Positions 1 through 6,640 of a stretch of DNA of 9,112 nt are shown here, piece by piece (within the stretch, counting starts at the first letter, position 1; each line of letters begins with the position of its first letter). Source of the DNA: JABJPE01 sp036340215 (lineage in GTDB: Bacteria; Pseudomonadota; Gammaproteobacteria; Comchoanobacterales; Comchoanobacteraceae). The translations under genes and the position numbers were made by a program. The notes beneath the pieces are model-generated. The model searched no databases. It was not told where the DNA came from and was given only the letters and a program-made list of their open reading frames with translations. Where the stretch lies: positions 1 to 9,112 of the forward strand of contig JAYYZF010000076.1 of NCBI GenBank assembly GCA_036340215.1, written 5' to 3'.

Positions 1-299
1 AAACCTAAGGTTTGACGAGACAAGCTTTTATTGAGTAAGGGGGCTACTATACAACTTACGACTATACTGGTAATAGCCCCATAAATAAAGACATCACTAG
101 TTGCTGCTGTATAAGCAGCGGTAGTTATAAAAATGAGGGACATTTGATACTGCCACATATTATCTATGACGGCAGTTATAATATTGTAGGAAATCAAAAT
201 ATAATAAATACTTCTAGACTTTGCATTGTTAAATACACTTTTTATTTGCTCATAAATGGAGTCATTTTCATGCTTAATTTTTACTTCTATCTCATTCAT
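1..299 (-). CDS. Partial membrane protein, possibly a Tlc/NTT-type nucleotide transporter fragment (runs off the left edge)
   Basis: An ATG at 299 opens a frame of 99 codons without a stop that leaves the window at base 1, so the C-terminus is unseen. The visible protein has a charged start (residues 1-29), a hydrophobic segment at about 31-48 (IYYILISYNIITAVID), a short loop with W49 and Q52, and a second hydrophobic segment at about 71-89 ending in a basic stretch. The order ISYN, a helix ending in an acidic residue, W-x-x-Q, A-A-Y and a Gly-containing helix followed by R recalls the seventh to eighth membrane helices of Tlc ATP/ADP translocases, which exchange nucleotides with a host cell. 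I judge this from memory of the family, not from a search. If right, the N-terminal six helices are missing: this is a half-size protein or a truncated remnant. The strong promoter just upstream favours an expressed gene. The Shine-Dalgarno is weak. The frame is well supported; the family call is tentative. Confidence 0.6.
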   Translation of the reverse strand, partial: MNEIEVKIKHENDSIYEQIKSVFNNAKSRSIYYILISYNIITAVIDNMWQYQMSLIFITTAAYTAATSDVFIYGAITSIVVSCIVAPLLNKSLSRQTLG

Positions 300-333
300 T
301 ATGATAATATTTTCTATATTTAACTTACAATAA

Positions 334-362
334 ATACTAGCATTTTATGCCATTAATGTCAA
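334..362 (-). promoter_or_regulatory. Sigma70-like promoter of the left-edge gene
   Basis: On the minus strand a perfect -35 TTGACA (362-357) is followed by a 17-nt spacer and a -10 TAGTAT (339-334) preceded by TG-C, an extended -10. Transcription would start near 327, giving a leader of about 28 nt before the ATG at 299. A 5-bp dyad, TGCTT-gtat-AAGCA (371-384), lies just upstream of the -35. Confidence 0.65.
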
Positions 363-519
363 TGTAATTGTGCTTGTATAAGCAATGTTAGAATTAGTTA
401 AGACAAACATCTAAAGTGGATTTTAATCTAGAATTTATATAAAAAAGTAAAAATAATGTATGGAAAAATACACTAAAAACTCTAGAGCTAAGTAAGTTAG
501 TTTAAGTAAACCTTTGTAT

Positions 520-1614
520 CTATGTGTTTACTCTAAATAGCATGACGTCGCCATCTTGAACTATATATTCCTTTCCCTCTAAACGCCACAATCCTGCTTC
601 TTTGGCCCCTTGCTCCCCTTTACTTTCAATATAATCATTGTAACTTATTACTTCTGCCCTAATAAAACCTTTTATAAAATCTGTATGAATAGTTCCTGAA
701 GCTAACTGAGCATTAGTATTCTTAGGTATTGTCCAAGCCCTAACCTCATTTGGACCGGCAGTAAAAAAAGTTTGTAACCCAAGCATATCATAACCAACCC
801 TAACTAAATTATCTAAGCCAGACTCTTCTAAACCCATATCTGCAAGGAAAGTTGTCTTATCCTCGTCATCAAGCTCAGATAATTCTGCCTCAATAGCCGC
901 ACAGACAATTATAACATGAGCATCGTTTTCTTTAGCATAGGCCTGTACCTTAGCAACGTATGGATTATTTTCAAATTGGTTTTCAGAAACATTAGCAACA
1001 TAAAGTACAGGCTTAGCTGACAAAAGCTGCAAATTAGATATAATCTCATTTTCCATATCTGAAATATTATCCATCAATCTTACAGGGCCATTATTACTGA
1101 TATGAGAATGTATACTTTCTAAAGAGCTAAGATAAAGTTTTGCCGCCTTATCTCCCGTCTTAGCAAGTTTTGATGATTTGATAATAGCTTTATCTATACT
1201 CTCCAAATCAGCTAGACATAGCTCTGTATCTATTATCTCGATATCTGATATTGGATTTACCAAACCAGAAACATGACTAATCTCAGCATCATCAAAGCAT
1301 CTTACAACATGAGCAATAGCTTGAACTTCTCTTATATGCGCAAGAAATTTATTTCCCAAACCCTCGCCGTTTGCAGCACCTGCTACTAACCCAGCAATAT
1401 CAACAAACTTCATACAAGCGGGAATAATTTGCTTAGGCTTTACTATGTGCCCAATGTTATCAAGTCTATTATCAGGAATAGGTACAATACCAATATTTGG
1501 CTCTATAGTACAAAAAGGGTAGTTTGCAGCTTCTATTTTTGATTTAGTTAGAGCATTGTATAAAGTTGATTTACCAACATTTGGTAACCCTACTATTCCA
1601 CATTTAAATCCCAT
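520..1614 (-). CDS. ychF: Redox-regulated ATPase YchF (Obg/OLA1 family)
   Basis: A 364-residue P-loop NTPase of the universally conserved YchF/OLA1 family, which binds ribosomes and hydrolyses ATP rather than GTP; family members affect translation and stress responses. Visible motifs are G1 GLPNVGKS (9-16), the NYPFCTIEPN switch I region (31-40), G3 DIAGL (72-76) and the glycine-rich segment after it. The altered G4 motif NVSE (208-211) replaces NKxD and explains the ATP preference. CAAIEAEL (238-245) follows, and a C-terminal TGS domain spans about 283-362. The length matches the E. coli protein (363). The start is ATG at 1614 because GGAG (1623-1620) lies 5 nt upstream and the protein then begins MGFKCGIVGLPN as the family does; the in-frame extension to 1671 would overlap pth and is not needed. 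It is the last gene of the prs operon, 19 nt after pth. No strong terminator follows. Confidence 0.97.
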   Translation of the reverse strand: MGFKCGIVGLPNVGKSTLYNALTKSKIEAANYPFCTIEPNIGIVPIPDNRLDNIGHIVKPKQIIPACMKFVDIAGLVAGAANGEGLGNKFLAHIREVQAIAHVVRCFDDAEISHVSGLVNPISDIEIIDTELCLADLESIDKAIIKSSKLAKTGDKAAKLYLSSLESIHSHISNNGPVRLMDNISDMENEIISNLQLLSAKPVLYVANVSENQFENNPYVAKVQAYAKENDAHVIIVCAAIEAELSELDDEDKTTFLADMGLEESGLDNLVRVGYDMLGLQTFFTAGPNEVRAWTIPKNTNAQLASGTIHTDFIKGFIRAEVISYNDYIESKGEQGAKEAGLWRLEGKEYIVQDGDVMLFRVNT

Positions 1615-1633
1615 GATGACTCCATAATTACTT

Positions 1634-2218
1634 TTAAGTGTGCAAATTCTGCATAAATGTTTGTATATCACCAGTAAACAGATAATCTAGCAGAAGCATT
1701 GACTCGTCAATTGCATTATCTATATTAGACCTCTCACCTGGCTTAGGCTTGGAAAGCACATATTCAGAAACCTCAGCTGAAGTCCCTGGGTGGCCTATAC
1801 CTATCCTTAAACGCAAAAAATTGGTGCTTCCTAGGTGCTCTTTTATGCTTTTTAAGCCATTATGTCCTGCACAACCCCCACCTAACTTAAATCTTATAAT
1901 ACCTGGTAAAAAATCTAGCTCATCATGTATTACGAGTAACTGGGATGGCTTTAATTTAAAGTAACGCATATATTTGCTAATTTCTTGGCCGTTATTATTC
2001 ATATAAACTAGAGGACGCATTAGTTTCATCGCCCTACCCTCGTAACATACTTCGGCTATCTCAGCTTTACAGCTACTAGTAGCTGTAAATTTAGCATTTA
2101 ATCTTTCAGCAATCTTTGACAAAAACCAAATACCAGCATTATGTCTCGTCGCCTCATACTTGGAACCGGGATTTCCTAAAGCGACAATTAGCTTAATGTC
2201 ATAATCAGTCAAACTCAA
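1634..2218 (-). CDS. pth: Peptidyl-tRNA hydrolase
   Basis: Cytosolic esterase that frees tRNA from peptidyl-tRNAs dropped by ribosomes; essential in most bacteria. All active-site elements are present: ALGNPG with N16, TRHNAG with the catalytic H26, MNNNG with N74, HDELD with D99 and GGGCAGHNG with N120. They match E. coli N10, H20, N68, D93 and N114 with a constant offset. The length of 194 residues is normal. The start is unusual. The frame is closed by TAA just after rplY and contains no early ATG, so TTG at 2218 is the best choice, with a weak TTGGG about 6 nt upstream; TTG at 2212 or an ATT are alternatives. It sits 28 nt after rplY and 19 nt before ychF, the usual pth-ychF pairing, and is probably co-transcribed with both. 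Confidence 0.96.
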   Translation of the reverse strand: MSLTDYDIKLIVALGNPGSKYEATRHNAGIWFLSKIAERLNAKFTATSSCKAEIAEVCYEGRAMKLMRPLVYMNNNGQEISKYMRYFKLKPSQLLVIHDELDFLPGIIRFKLGGGCAGHNGLKSIKEHLGSTNFLRLRIGIGHPGTSAEVSEYVLSKPKPGERSNIDNAIDESMLLLDYLFTGDIQTFMQNLHT

Positions 2219-2246
2219 AATAAACCCAATTGAAATATGAAATTAG

Positions 2247-2864
2247 TTACTCACTAGCATCAGCACTATCATCAGCACTAGAGCTTGACCTAGTACTATG
2301 AATAACAAATACAGCAGCATCATTATCTACAGAAATTTTTGTAGCAAGCTCAACACCCTTAGGTAATTTTAATTCAGAAAGATGAACTTTACCGTCAAGT
2401 TTAACTTTAGATACATCAACCTCAATATTCTCAGGTAGTAGACTAGGTAAGCATTTAATTTCAATACTAGTAAATAAATGGGTAGCAATACCTCCAGCTT
2501 TAACACCAGGCGCCTTGGACTCACCTAAAAATGCTAAAGGAACTGGCATTTTCACGATGGCATCACTTTTCACACGAAAGAAATCAACATGCCTAACATA
2601 ACCCTTATCAGGATGTATATGAGAATCCTTTAAAACAACTTGCTCACTTTTACCATCTATAATTAAGTCAATTATATGAGAATGAAACTCTGGTGTTTTC
2701 ATTGCAAGGTTTATTGTCTTTGCATCTAAGTAAATATTACTATTTTCTTTATTTAAACCGTAAACAACACCCGGAACAAGACCTTCAAGATGGCATATTT
2801 TCCTAGTATTGCCTTTTCCAACCTCAACTCTGTGCTTTGCTTCAATTTGTATTTTTTGTGACAT
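2247..2864 (-). CDS. rplY: 50S ribosomal protein L25, long CTC/TL5 form
   Basis: A 205-residue L25 of the general-stress-protein CTC type. An N-terminal 5S rRNA-binding domain (about 1-95) contains GKGNTRK, the VPGVVYG strand (30-36) and HVDFFRV. It is followed by a C-terminal beta domain (about 100-185) and a low-complexity Ser/Asp tail (SSSSADDSADASE). Short L25 proteins such as that of E. coli have only the first domain. The start is ATG at 2864, since a full AGGAGG lies 6 nt upstream; the frame also reaches a TTG at 2891 overlapping the end of prs, which has no comparable ribosome site. It lies 19 nt after prs and 28 nt before pth, the common gammaproteobacterial order. The product should bind 5S rRNA in the large subunit. 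Confidence 0.96.
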   Translation of the reverse strand: MSQKIQIEAKHRVEVGKGNTRKICHLEGLVPGVVYGLNKENSNIYLDAKTINLAMKTPEFHSHIIDLIIDGKSEQVVLKDSHIHPDKGYVRHVDFFRVKSDAIVKMPVPLAFLGESKAPGVKAGGIATHLFTSIEIKCLPSLLPENIEVDVSKVKLDGKVHLSELKLPKGVELATKISVDNDAAVFVIHSTRSSSSADDSADASE

Positions 2865-2870
2865 TATCTG

Positions 2871-2876
2871 CCTCCT
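2871..2876 (-). promoter_or_regulatory. Consensus Shine-Dalgarno of rplY
   Basis: AGGAGG on the minus strand, 6 nt before the ATG at 2864. It is the strongest ribosome site in the window and fixes the rplY start at MSQKIQIEAK rather than at the upstream in-frame TTG (2891). Confidence 0.9.
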
Positions 2877-2883
2877 CTTGTTA

Positions 2884-3831
2884 TCAATCAATAAATAGTG
2901 AGCTAATAGATTCCTTACTGATTAGCCTTTTAATTGTCTCAGCTATTAAGCCGCCTAATTTTAATTGCCTAATCTTCTTATTAGCCAATATATCATTACT
3001 ACAGTCTATAGTATCAGTTACAACTAATTCATCAAGTAAAGAGTTTGAAATAACTTTGTTTGCATCTCCCGATAAAACAGGATGAGTGCAATAGGCAAAG
3101 ACTTTTTTCGCTCCTTTTTGCTTAAGAATAGCTGCAGCCTGACACAATGTGCCGGCAGTATCAACTAAATCATCGACTATTACGCAATTCTTGTTTGCAA
3201 TATCCCCAATTATATTAGTAACCTCTACTTTGTTATGGCGAAACCTTCTCTTGTCTACAATGGCAAAATCCTTATTGAGTCTCTTTGCGACTGCCCTAGC
3301 TCTTACAACCCCACCCATATCAGGAGCCACCACCACAGAATCTTCAAGGTGATCTTTATTTTTTATATCATCTATTATTACAGGAGATGCATATATGTTA
3401 TCAACAGGCAAACTAAAAAAACCTTGTATTTGGTCAGAATGTAGATCAACAGTTACACATCTACTTACACCAACAGAAGACAGCATATCCGCAACAACCT
3501 TAGCTGTAATTGCAACTCTAGCGGATCTTACTCTTCTATCAGCTCGCGCATAACCAAAATATGGCATAACAACAGTTATACATGATGCTGAGGCTCGTCG
3601 CAGTGCATCGGCTAATATCATTATTTCCATTAAATTGTCGTTACACGGTGCAGAAGTGGACTGTATTATAAAAACATCTTTGCCACGAACATTCTCTTCA
3701 ATTTCAGCCATTATCTCACCATCGCTATATCTTCCTAAATTAACATTACCAAGGGTTAAGCCAAGGTAATTTACAATCGATGAAGAAAGAGCAATATTTG
3801 AGTTACCGCTAAATATCTTAATATTATCCAC
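2884..3831 (-). CDS. prs: Ribose-phosphate pyrophosphokinase (PRPP synthetase)
   Basis: Makes PRPP from ribose 5-phosphate and ATP, the precursor for purines, pyrimidines, NAD, histidine and tryptophan. The 315-residue length is standard for class I enzymes. Visible are the N-terminal IKIFSGNSN, RYSDGEI (34-40), the flexible loop region ARADRRVRSAR (95-105), the metal-binding DLHSDQIQGFF (129-139) with H131, and the PRPP-binding VIVDDLVDTAGTL (217-229). The C-terminus ESISSLFID is like other family members. The start is GTG at 3831: GGAGA (3843-3839) lies 7 nt upstream and the protein then begins (M)DNIKIFSGN. The same frame stays open back through the tRNA gene to 3933, but those 34 codons are tRNA sequence read as protein and should not be annotated. 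It starts 31 nt after tRNA-Gln and ends 19 nt before rplY. Confidence 0.98.
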   Translation of the reverse strand: MDNIKIFSGNSNIALSSSIVNYLGLTLGNVNLGRYSDGEIMAEIEENVRGKDVFIIQSTSAPCNDNLMEIMILADALRRASASCITVVMPYFGYARADRRVRSARVAITAKVVADMLSSVGVSRCVTVDLHSDQIQGFFSLPVDNIYASPVIIDDIKNKDHLEDSVVVAPDMGGVVRARAVAKRLNKDFAIVDKRRFRHNKVEVTNIIGDIANKNCVIVDDLVDTAGTLCQAAAILKQKGAKKVFAYCTHPVLSGDANKVISNSLLDELVVTDTIDCSNDILANKKIRQLKLGGLIAETIKRLISKESISSLFID

Positions 3832-3838
3832 TGAATGG

Positions 3839-3843
3839 TCTCC
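3839..3843 (-). promoter_or_regulatory. Shine-Dalgarno that sets the prs GTG start
   Basis: GGAGA on the minus strand, 7 nt before GTG at 3831. It decides against the longer frame that would extend into the tRNA. Confidence 0.8.
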
Positions 3844-3862
3844 GCACCCAAAATGAGGGGCA

Positions 3863-3937
3863 TGGCTGGGGTGGCAGGATTCGAACCTGCGAATGCGGGG
3901 ATCAAAACCCCGTGCCTTACCACTTGGCGACACCCCA
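3863..3937 (-). tRNA. tRNA-Gln (anticodon UUG)
   Basis: A complete 75-nt cloverleaf including an encoded CCA: acceptor TGGGGTG/CACCCCA, D stem GCC/GGC, anticodon stem CGGGG/CCCCG with loop TTTTGAT (anticodon TTG), 5-nt variable loop CATTC, T stem GCAGG/CCTGC with loop TTCGAAT, discriminator G73, then CCA (3865-3863). The weak first pair U1-A72 and G73 are known glutaminyl-tRNA synthetase identity elements, which supports the Gln assignment. It lies just upstream of prs, as in several gammaproteobacteria, and is probably cut from a common transcript. Confidence 0.98.
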
Positions 3938-3959
3938 ATGTTAAAATTAATAATCGATA

Positions 3960-3988
3960 ATAATGCTAATAATATCGAGATTTGTCAA
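3960..3988 (-). promoter_or_regulatory. Proximal promoter of tRNA-Gln - prs - rplY - pth - ychF
   Basis: Minus strand: perfect -35 TTGACA (3988-3983), 17-nt spacer, -10 CATTAT (3965-3960, 4 of 6). The start would be near 3953, about 15 nt before the mature tRNA 5' end. Confidence 0.6.
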
Positions 3989-4005
3989 CATTTAATTGTA
4001 ATTGT

Positions 4006-4035
4006 ATTATAATCTTAGAGAATTAACTTTGTCAC
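4006..4035 (-). promoter_or_regulatory. Distal promoter of the tRNA-Gln - prs operon
   Basis: Minus strand: -35 GTGACA (4035-4030, 5 of 6), 18-nt spacer, perfect -10 TATAAT (4011-4006). It lies between the pilQ stop and the proximal promoter, so the two form a tandem pair with starts about 45 nt apart. Confidence 0.5.
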
Positions 4036-4057
4036 GTTTTTTATCAAAAACAATCCT

Positions 4058-5230
4058 TTACAAAATAATTTGTGGCGTAATAAAAATAAGTAACTGTCTT
4101 TTTTTAATTATTTCCTCTTTATGTCTGAAGAATATACCAAAAAATGGCAAGCTTTTAAAAAGTGGGAGCCCAGCTTCTACTTTGGCTTTATGCCTCTCAA
4201 AAATACCTCCCAAAACAAGAGACTGACCAGATTTCACAATTGCATCGGTATCTACTCTACGAGTTTTAATCGCCATAACTCCAGCATATGATTGTCCAGG
4301 CTGATCTTGACTAATACTTATATGCATTTTTACCATGTTAGCCCCTATTACATCTGGTATAAATTTTAGACTTAAAACAGCTTTTTTAAAAACAACAGCA
4401 CTTCTACCATTTGTATCAGGCTCAAAGTATGGAATTTCATCACCAGTTTCAATAAAGGCGCTTTTACCAGAAGTTGTAACTAGCTCTGGAGCTGAAATAA
4501 TATGAGCATGCCCATTTTGCTCAAGAATCTTTAATTGTGCCCTAACCAAACCAACGTTTCGTGAAAATAAATTTAATACGTTACTTTTTTTTTGATTACT
4601 TCCTGCATCAGGTTGAAATTTAATACCTAAATTAGTTAGATAATCTTCATCAACGCTTACTAGGTAAGCACGGATACTGATCTGCTTTGGAGGTATATCT
4701 AATAATTTTTTTAACTTTTGTATCTCCTTGTAATCCTTGTAAGAACAACTAAGTTTAATTGTGTTTAATTTTCCATCTGTACTTATAATGCGCACCTCTT
4801 TTAAATCAGTTTTAGACGTTATTTGTTTTACGAAGTCTTTAGCCTTTATAAAACTTAAGCTGATATTGAAAATATTAGAGAGAACCTCGTTTTTTTTCGA
4901 TAATAACTCTATATCTGCACAATTTGATATAAAAACAACCCCATCATAATCATGATAGCACCAGCCACCTGCAGCTACTAGACTATCAAAAGCTTGTGAT
5001 AAACTAATACTGTTCAGCATTAAATTTAAATTCTTATCGTTTATACCTTTGAAAATAATATTCCTGCGTGCAACGCTTGCGACATCTTTTATAAGATTGT
5101 GTAAAGACAAGGAATCTCCATCAATAGTTACATTTCCACGTGAATCAAAACTTATATGTCTTTCAATAAAAGGACTCTTCTCCTTAGCAAATATAGAAAC
5201 AAAAAAAAATATTAAGAATAAAATCCTCAT
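4058..5230 (-). CDS. pilQ: Type IV pilus / competence secretin PilQ (short form)
   Basis: Outer-membrane secretin that forms the pore for a type IV pilus or DNA-uptake pseudopilus. Residues 1-15 (MRILFLIFFFVSIFA) look like a Sec signal peptide. An STN/N0-like domain spans about 41-105, ending GGWCYHDYDGVVFIS. A NolW/N1-like domain spans about 120-180, and the secretin barrel about 185-390. The barrel contains IISAPELVTTSGKSAFIETG, GQSLVLGGI (335-343) and the C-terminal LPFFGIFFRH...RQLLIFITPQII signature. At 390 residues it is well short of PilQ proteins that carry N-terminal AMIN peptidoglycan-binding domains, none of which is seen; the layout is closer to Haemophilus ComE. ATG at 5230 overlaps the previous stop as ATGA, with GAGG 4 nt upstream, so translation is probably coupled. 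It is the last gene of the cluster; no convincing terminator follows. Confidence 0.93.
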   Translation of the reverse strand: MRILFLIFFFVSIFAKEKSPFIERHISFDSRGNVTIDGDSLSLHNLIKDVASVARRNIIFKGINDKNLNLMLNSISLSQAFDSLVAAGGWCYHDYDGVVFISNCADIELLSKKNEVLSNIFNISLSFIKAKDFVKQITSKTDLKEVRIISTDGKLNTIKLSCSYKDYKEIQKLKKLLDIPPKQISIRAYLVSVDEDYLTNLGIKFQPDAGSNQKKSNVLNLFSRNVGLVRAQLKILEQNGHAHIISAPELVTTSGKSAFIETGDEIPYFEPDTNGRSAVVFKKAVLSLKFIPDVIGANMVKMHISISQDQPGQSYAGVMAIKTRRVDTDAIVKSGQSLVLGGIFERHKAKVEAGLPLFKSLPFFGIFFRHKEEIIKKRQLLIFITPQIIL

Positions 5231-5535
5231 TGCACCTCTAAAGTTAACTTGTTTGATTTTTTATGCGCTTTAATAATTATTTTCTCGACATTACGATTGT
5301 TGCGATAACAATGAGACTCTGCCGCCATTAAGAGTTTTTCGTAATCATTAAAACTCTCAGAATAATCAGAAAAGGATATTTTCTTATTGGATTTGAAAAA
5401 TAGCACATGATTCCACCCTTTCATAAACACAAGGTAAGTCATGCTGTAGCTTACAACCAATATCATTAGCCATAATGGCGTCATAACTTTCGACCTATAA
5501 TAAAACCTAGCTAAAACCACATGTGCCCTTTTCAT
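5227..5535 (-). CDS. Small inner-membrane protein in the PilO/PilP position
   Basis: A protein of about 102 residues that I do not recognise by sequence. It has a basic N-terminus (KR, R, R, K), one hydrophobic segment at about 18-37 (MTPLWLMILVVSYSMTYLVF), and a roughly 60-residue tail that should face the periplasm. The tail ends in an alternating pattern (VEKIIIKAHKKSNKLTLEV) suggesting a small beta/alpha fold. Between a PilN-like protein and PilQ this is where PilO and PilP normally stand, so it may be a reduced PilO-like alignment protein. That is inference from position and topology. ATG at 5535 overlaps the upstream gene by 29 nt and keeps the basic residues that favour N-in topology. 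ATG at 5484 (85 residues), with a weak AGG 9 nt upstream, is the alternative. Its stop overlaps the pilQ start by 4 nt. Confidence 0.75.
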   Translation of the reverse strand: MKRAHVVLARFYYRSKVMTPLWLMILVVSYSMTYLVFMKGWNHVLFFKSNKKISFSDYSESFNDYEKLLMAAESHCYRNNRNVEKIIIKAHKKSNKLTLEVQ

Positions 5536-6640
5536 TAATAGCAACAAACTTATTTTGCTTGTAAGAACTTACTAACCAGTCTTTTCCTAAATTTACTTTT
5601 ATTTCCTCTAAAGCACCAAAACGAGAGAAACCACCAAAAATTGAAACTTTTCTGGGCTGGTAAATTATTCGCTCCAAAGAAACCTGTACTGGAAGTAAGT
5701 CTGATATATTTTTTAAAAAAGTAAAAAAGTTTTTTAACTTATAGTTACTAACCTCATTTTTGGCATTAAGTGGACTATTCTCCCCTTTCTTTTCAAAACA
5801 AAACCAACAACAAAATATAAATATGAATATTAGTGACAAACAAAAAATAAAATTTCTTTTGCAAAAATATGCCTTGGAAAGCCAGGTTTTAATACTAGCA
5901 GAATCCGAAAAACAAAATTCGCCCTTAACTTCTAAAAGTTTATTTGTGATAATTTTGCACTCAGAAGAAATATTCATTTTAAAAACACTTATATCAGATG
6001 GTAAATATGTAATTAAATCATTTTCTACTCGAGGATCTAGTGCTAAAAAATAGGTATTTGATATTAACCGCATATCATGAAATTTGGTTGGTAATTCAAA
6101 ATATTTAGATATTTCCGAAGACCTATAGGAACTCAATATAACAATGTTCTTTTCACAAAAATAAACCTGATAGATTACACAAGAAATCTGTATAAAATAC
6201 CACCCTGAAACACTACTTTTACTACTAATTAGATGCTCTAAAAACACCCAAATATCTTCATTACTGTGAATACAAAACCTAGCTTCATGAAAAATATTAT
6301 TTGAAATATCTGCTATTTGCCTACTTAATAAGGAATATCTAACAAAATATTCACCTGGCAAATTCGACAACGTAAAAAGATATTTTTTCACGTGAAACAT
6401 TTTTATTTCTGGAGAAAACTTATCTAAAAGCTGGCCATAACCATGCAAATCATCATTATTCTTTATTCTGAATACAAAATTTGTAGCATCTTCGTATATA
6501 ACTTTTATACAAGGAAAAAAATATTTACTATCCTTTATAGGGTTGTCTAGCAACTCTAGAAAACCATCTTCATTCGCATATAAAAAGTAAAATTTATTAT
6601 TTTTAAATAGAGCGAAACTTAAACCTTTGTAAAACACCAT
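5507..6640 (-). CDS. PilM-PilN-like fusion protein of the pilus alignment complex
   Basis: A 377-residue protein with a cytoplasmic part (about 1-260), one hydrophobic segment (263-282, FIFCLSLIFIFIFCCWF, rich in Cys) and a periplasmic part of about 95 residues. The end, LPVQVSLERIIYQPRKVSIFGGFSRF, with a later LGKDW, resembles the C-terminal domain of PilN (short strand, 'x-I-x-x-x-G' strand, helix, then an S/D-W). The N-terminal part has the size of a shrunken actin-like PilM or GspL cytoplasmic domain, but I see no clear nucleotide-binding motif. The topology is therefore that of GspL, or of PilM fused to PilN, linking a cytoplasmic platform to PilO/PilP and the secretin. Start: ATG at 6640; GGAG is only 2 nt upstream, so the next codon, GTG at 6637, may be the true start. 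In-frame TAA just upstream excludes a longer form. It follows mrcA by 69 nt and overlaps the next gene. Confidence 0.8.
   Translation of the reverse strand: MVFYKGLSFALFKNNKFYFLYANEDGFLELLDNPIKDSKYFFPCIKVIYEDATNFVFRIKNNDDLHGYGQLLDKFSPEIKMFHVKKYLFTLSNLPGEYFVRYSLLSRQIADISNNIFHEARFCIHSNEDIWVFLEHLISSKSSVSGWYFIQISCVIYQVYFCEKNIVILSSYRSSEISKYFELPTKFHDMRLISNTYFLALDPRVENDLITYLPSDISVFKMNISSECKIITNKLLEVKGEFCFSDSASIKTWLSKAYFCKRNFIFCLSLIFIFIFCCWFCFEKKGENSPLNAKNEVSNYKLKNFFTFLKNISDLLPVQVSLERIIYQPRKVSIFGGFSRFGALEEIKVNLGKDWLVSSYKQNKFVAINEKGTCGFS

Noticed and set aside
478..532. Terminator after ychF
   Set aside because: AGTAAAC (505-511) / GTTTACT (526-532) has a 14-nt loop and no T-run on the minus strand. 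The CTCTAGAG palindrome before TTTTT has 4-bp arms and no loop. Neither is a convincing intrinsic terminator.
1615..1671. N-terminal extension of ychF overlapping pth
   Set aside because: The ATG at 1614 has GGAG at 5 nt and matches the family N-terminus; the extension has no such site.
3832..3933. N-terminal extension of prs through the tRNA
   Set aside because: The 34 extra codons are tRNA-Gln read as protein; a GTG with a good Shine-Dalgarno gives the standard 315-residue enzyme.
4036..4051. GTTTTT/AAAAAC hairpin after pilQ as a terminator
   Set aside because: Stem is almost all A-T and no U-run follows on the minus strand; it also overlaps the distal promoter region.
4002..4226. 74-codon open frame on the plus strand across the end of pilQ
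   Set aside because: Antisense shadow of pilQ and its promoter gap; no ribosome site and no recognisable protein.
5760..6053. 97-codon open frame on the plus strand
   Set aside because: It lies wholly inside the PilMN-like gene on the other strand, has low-complexity Lys/Gln/Asn/Ser-rich composition and no domain pattern or promoter.
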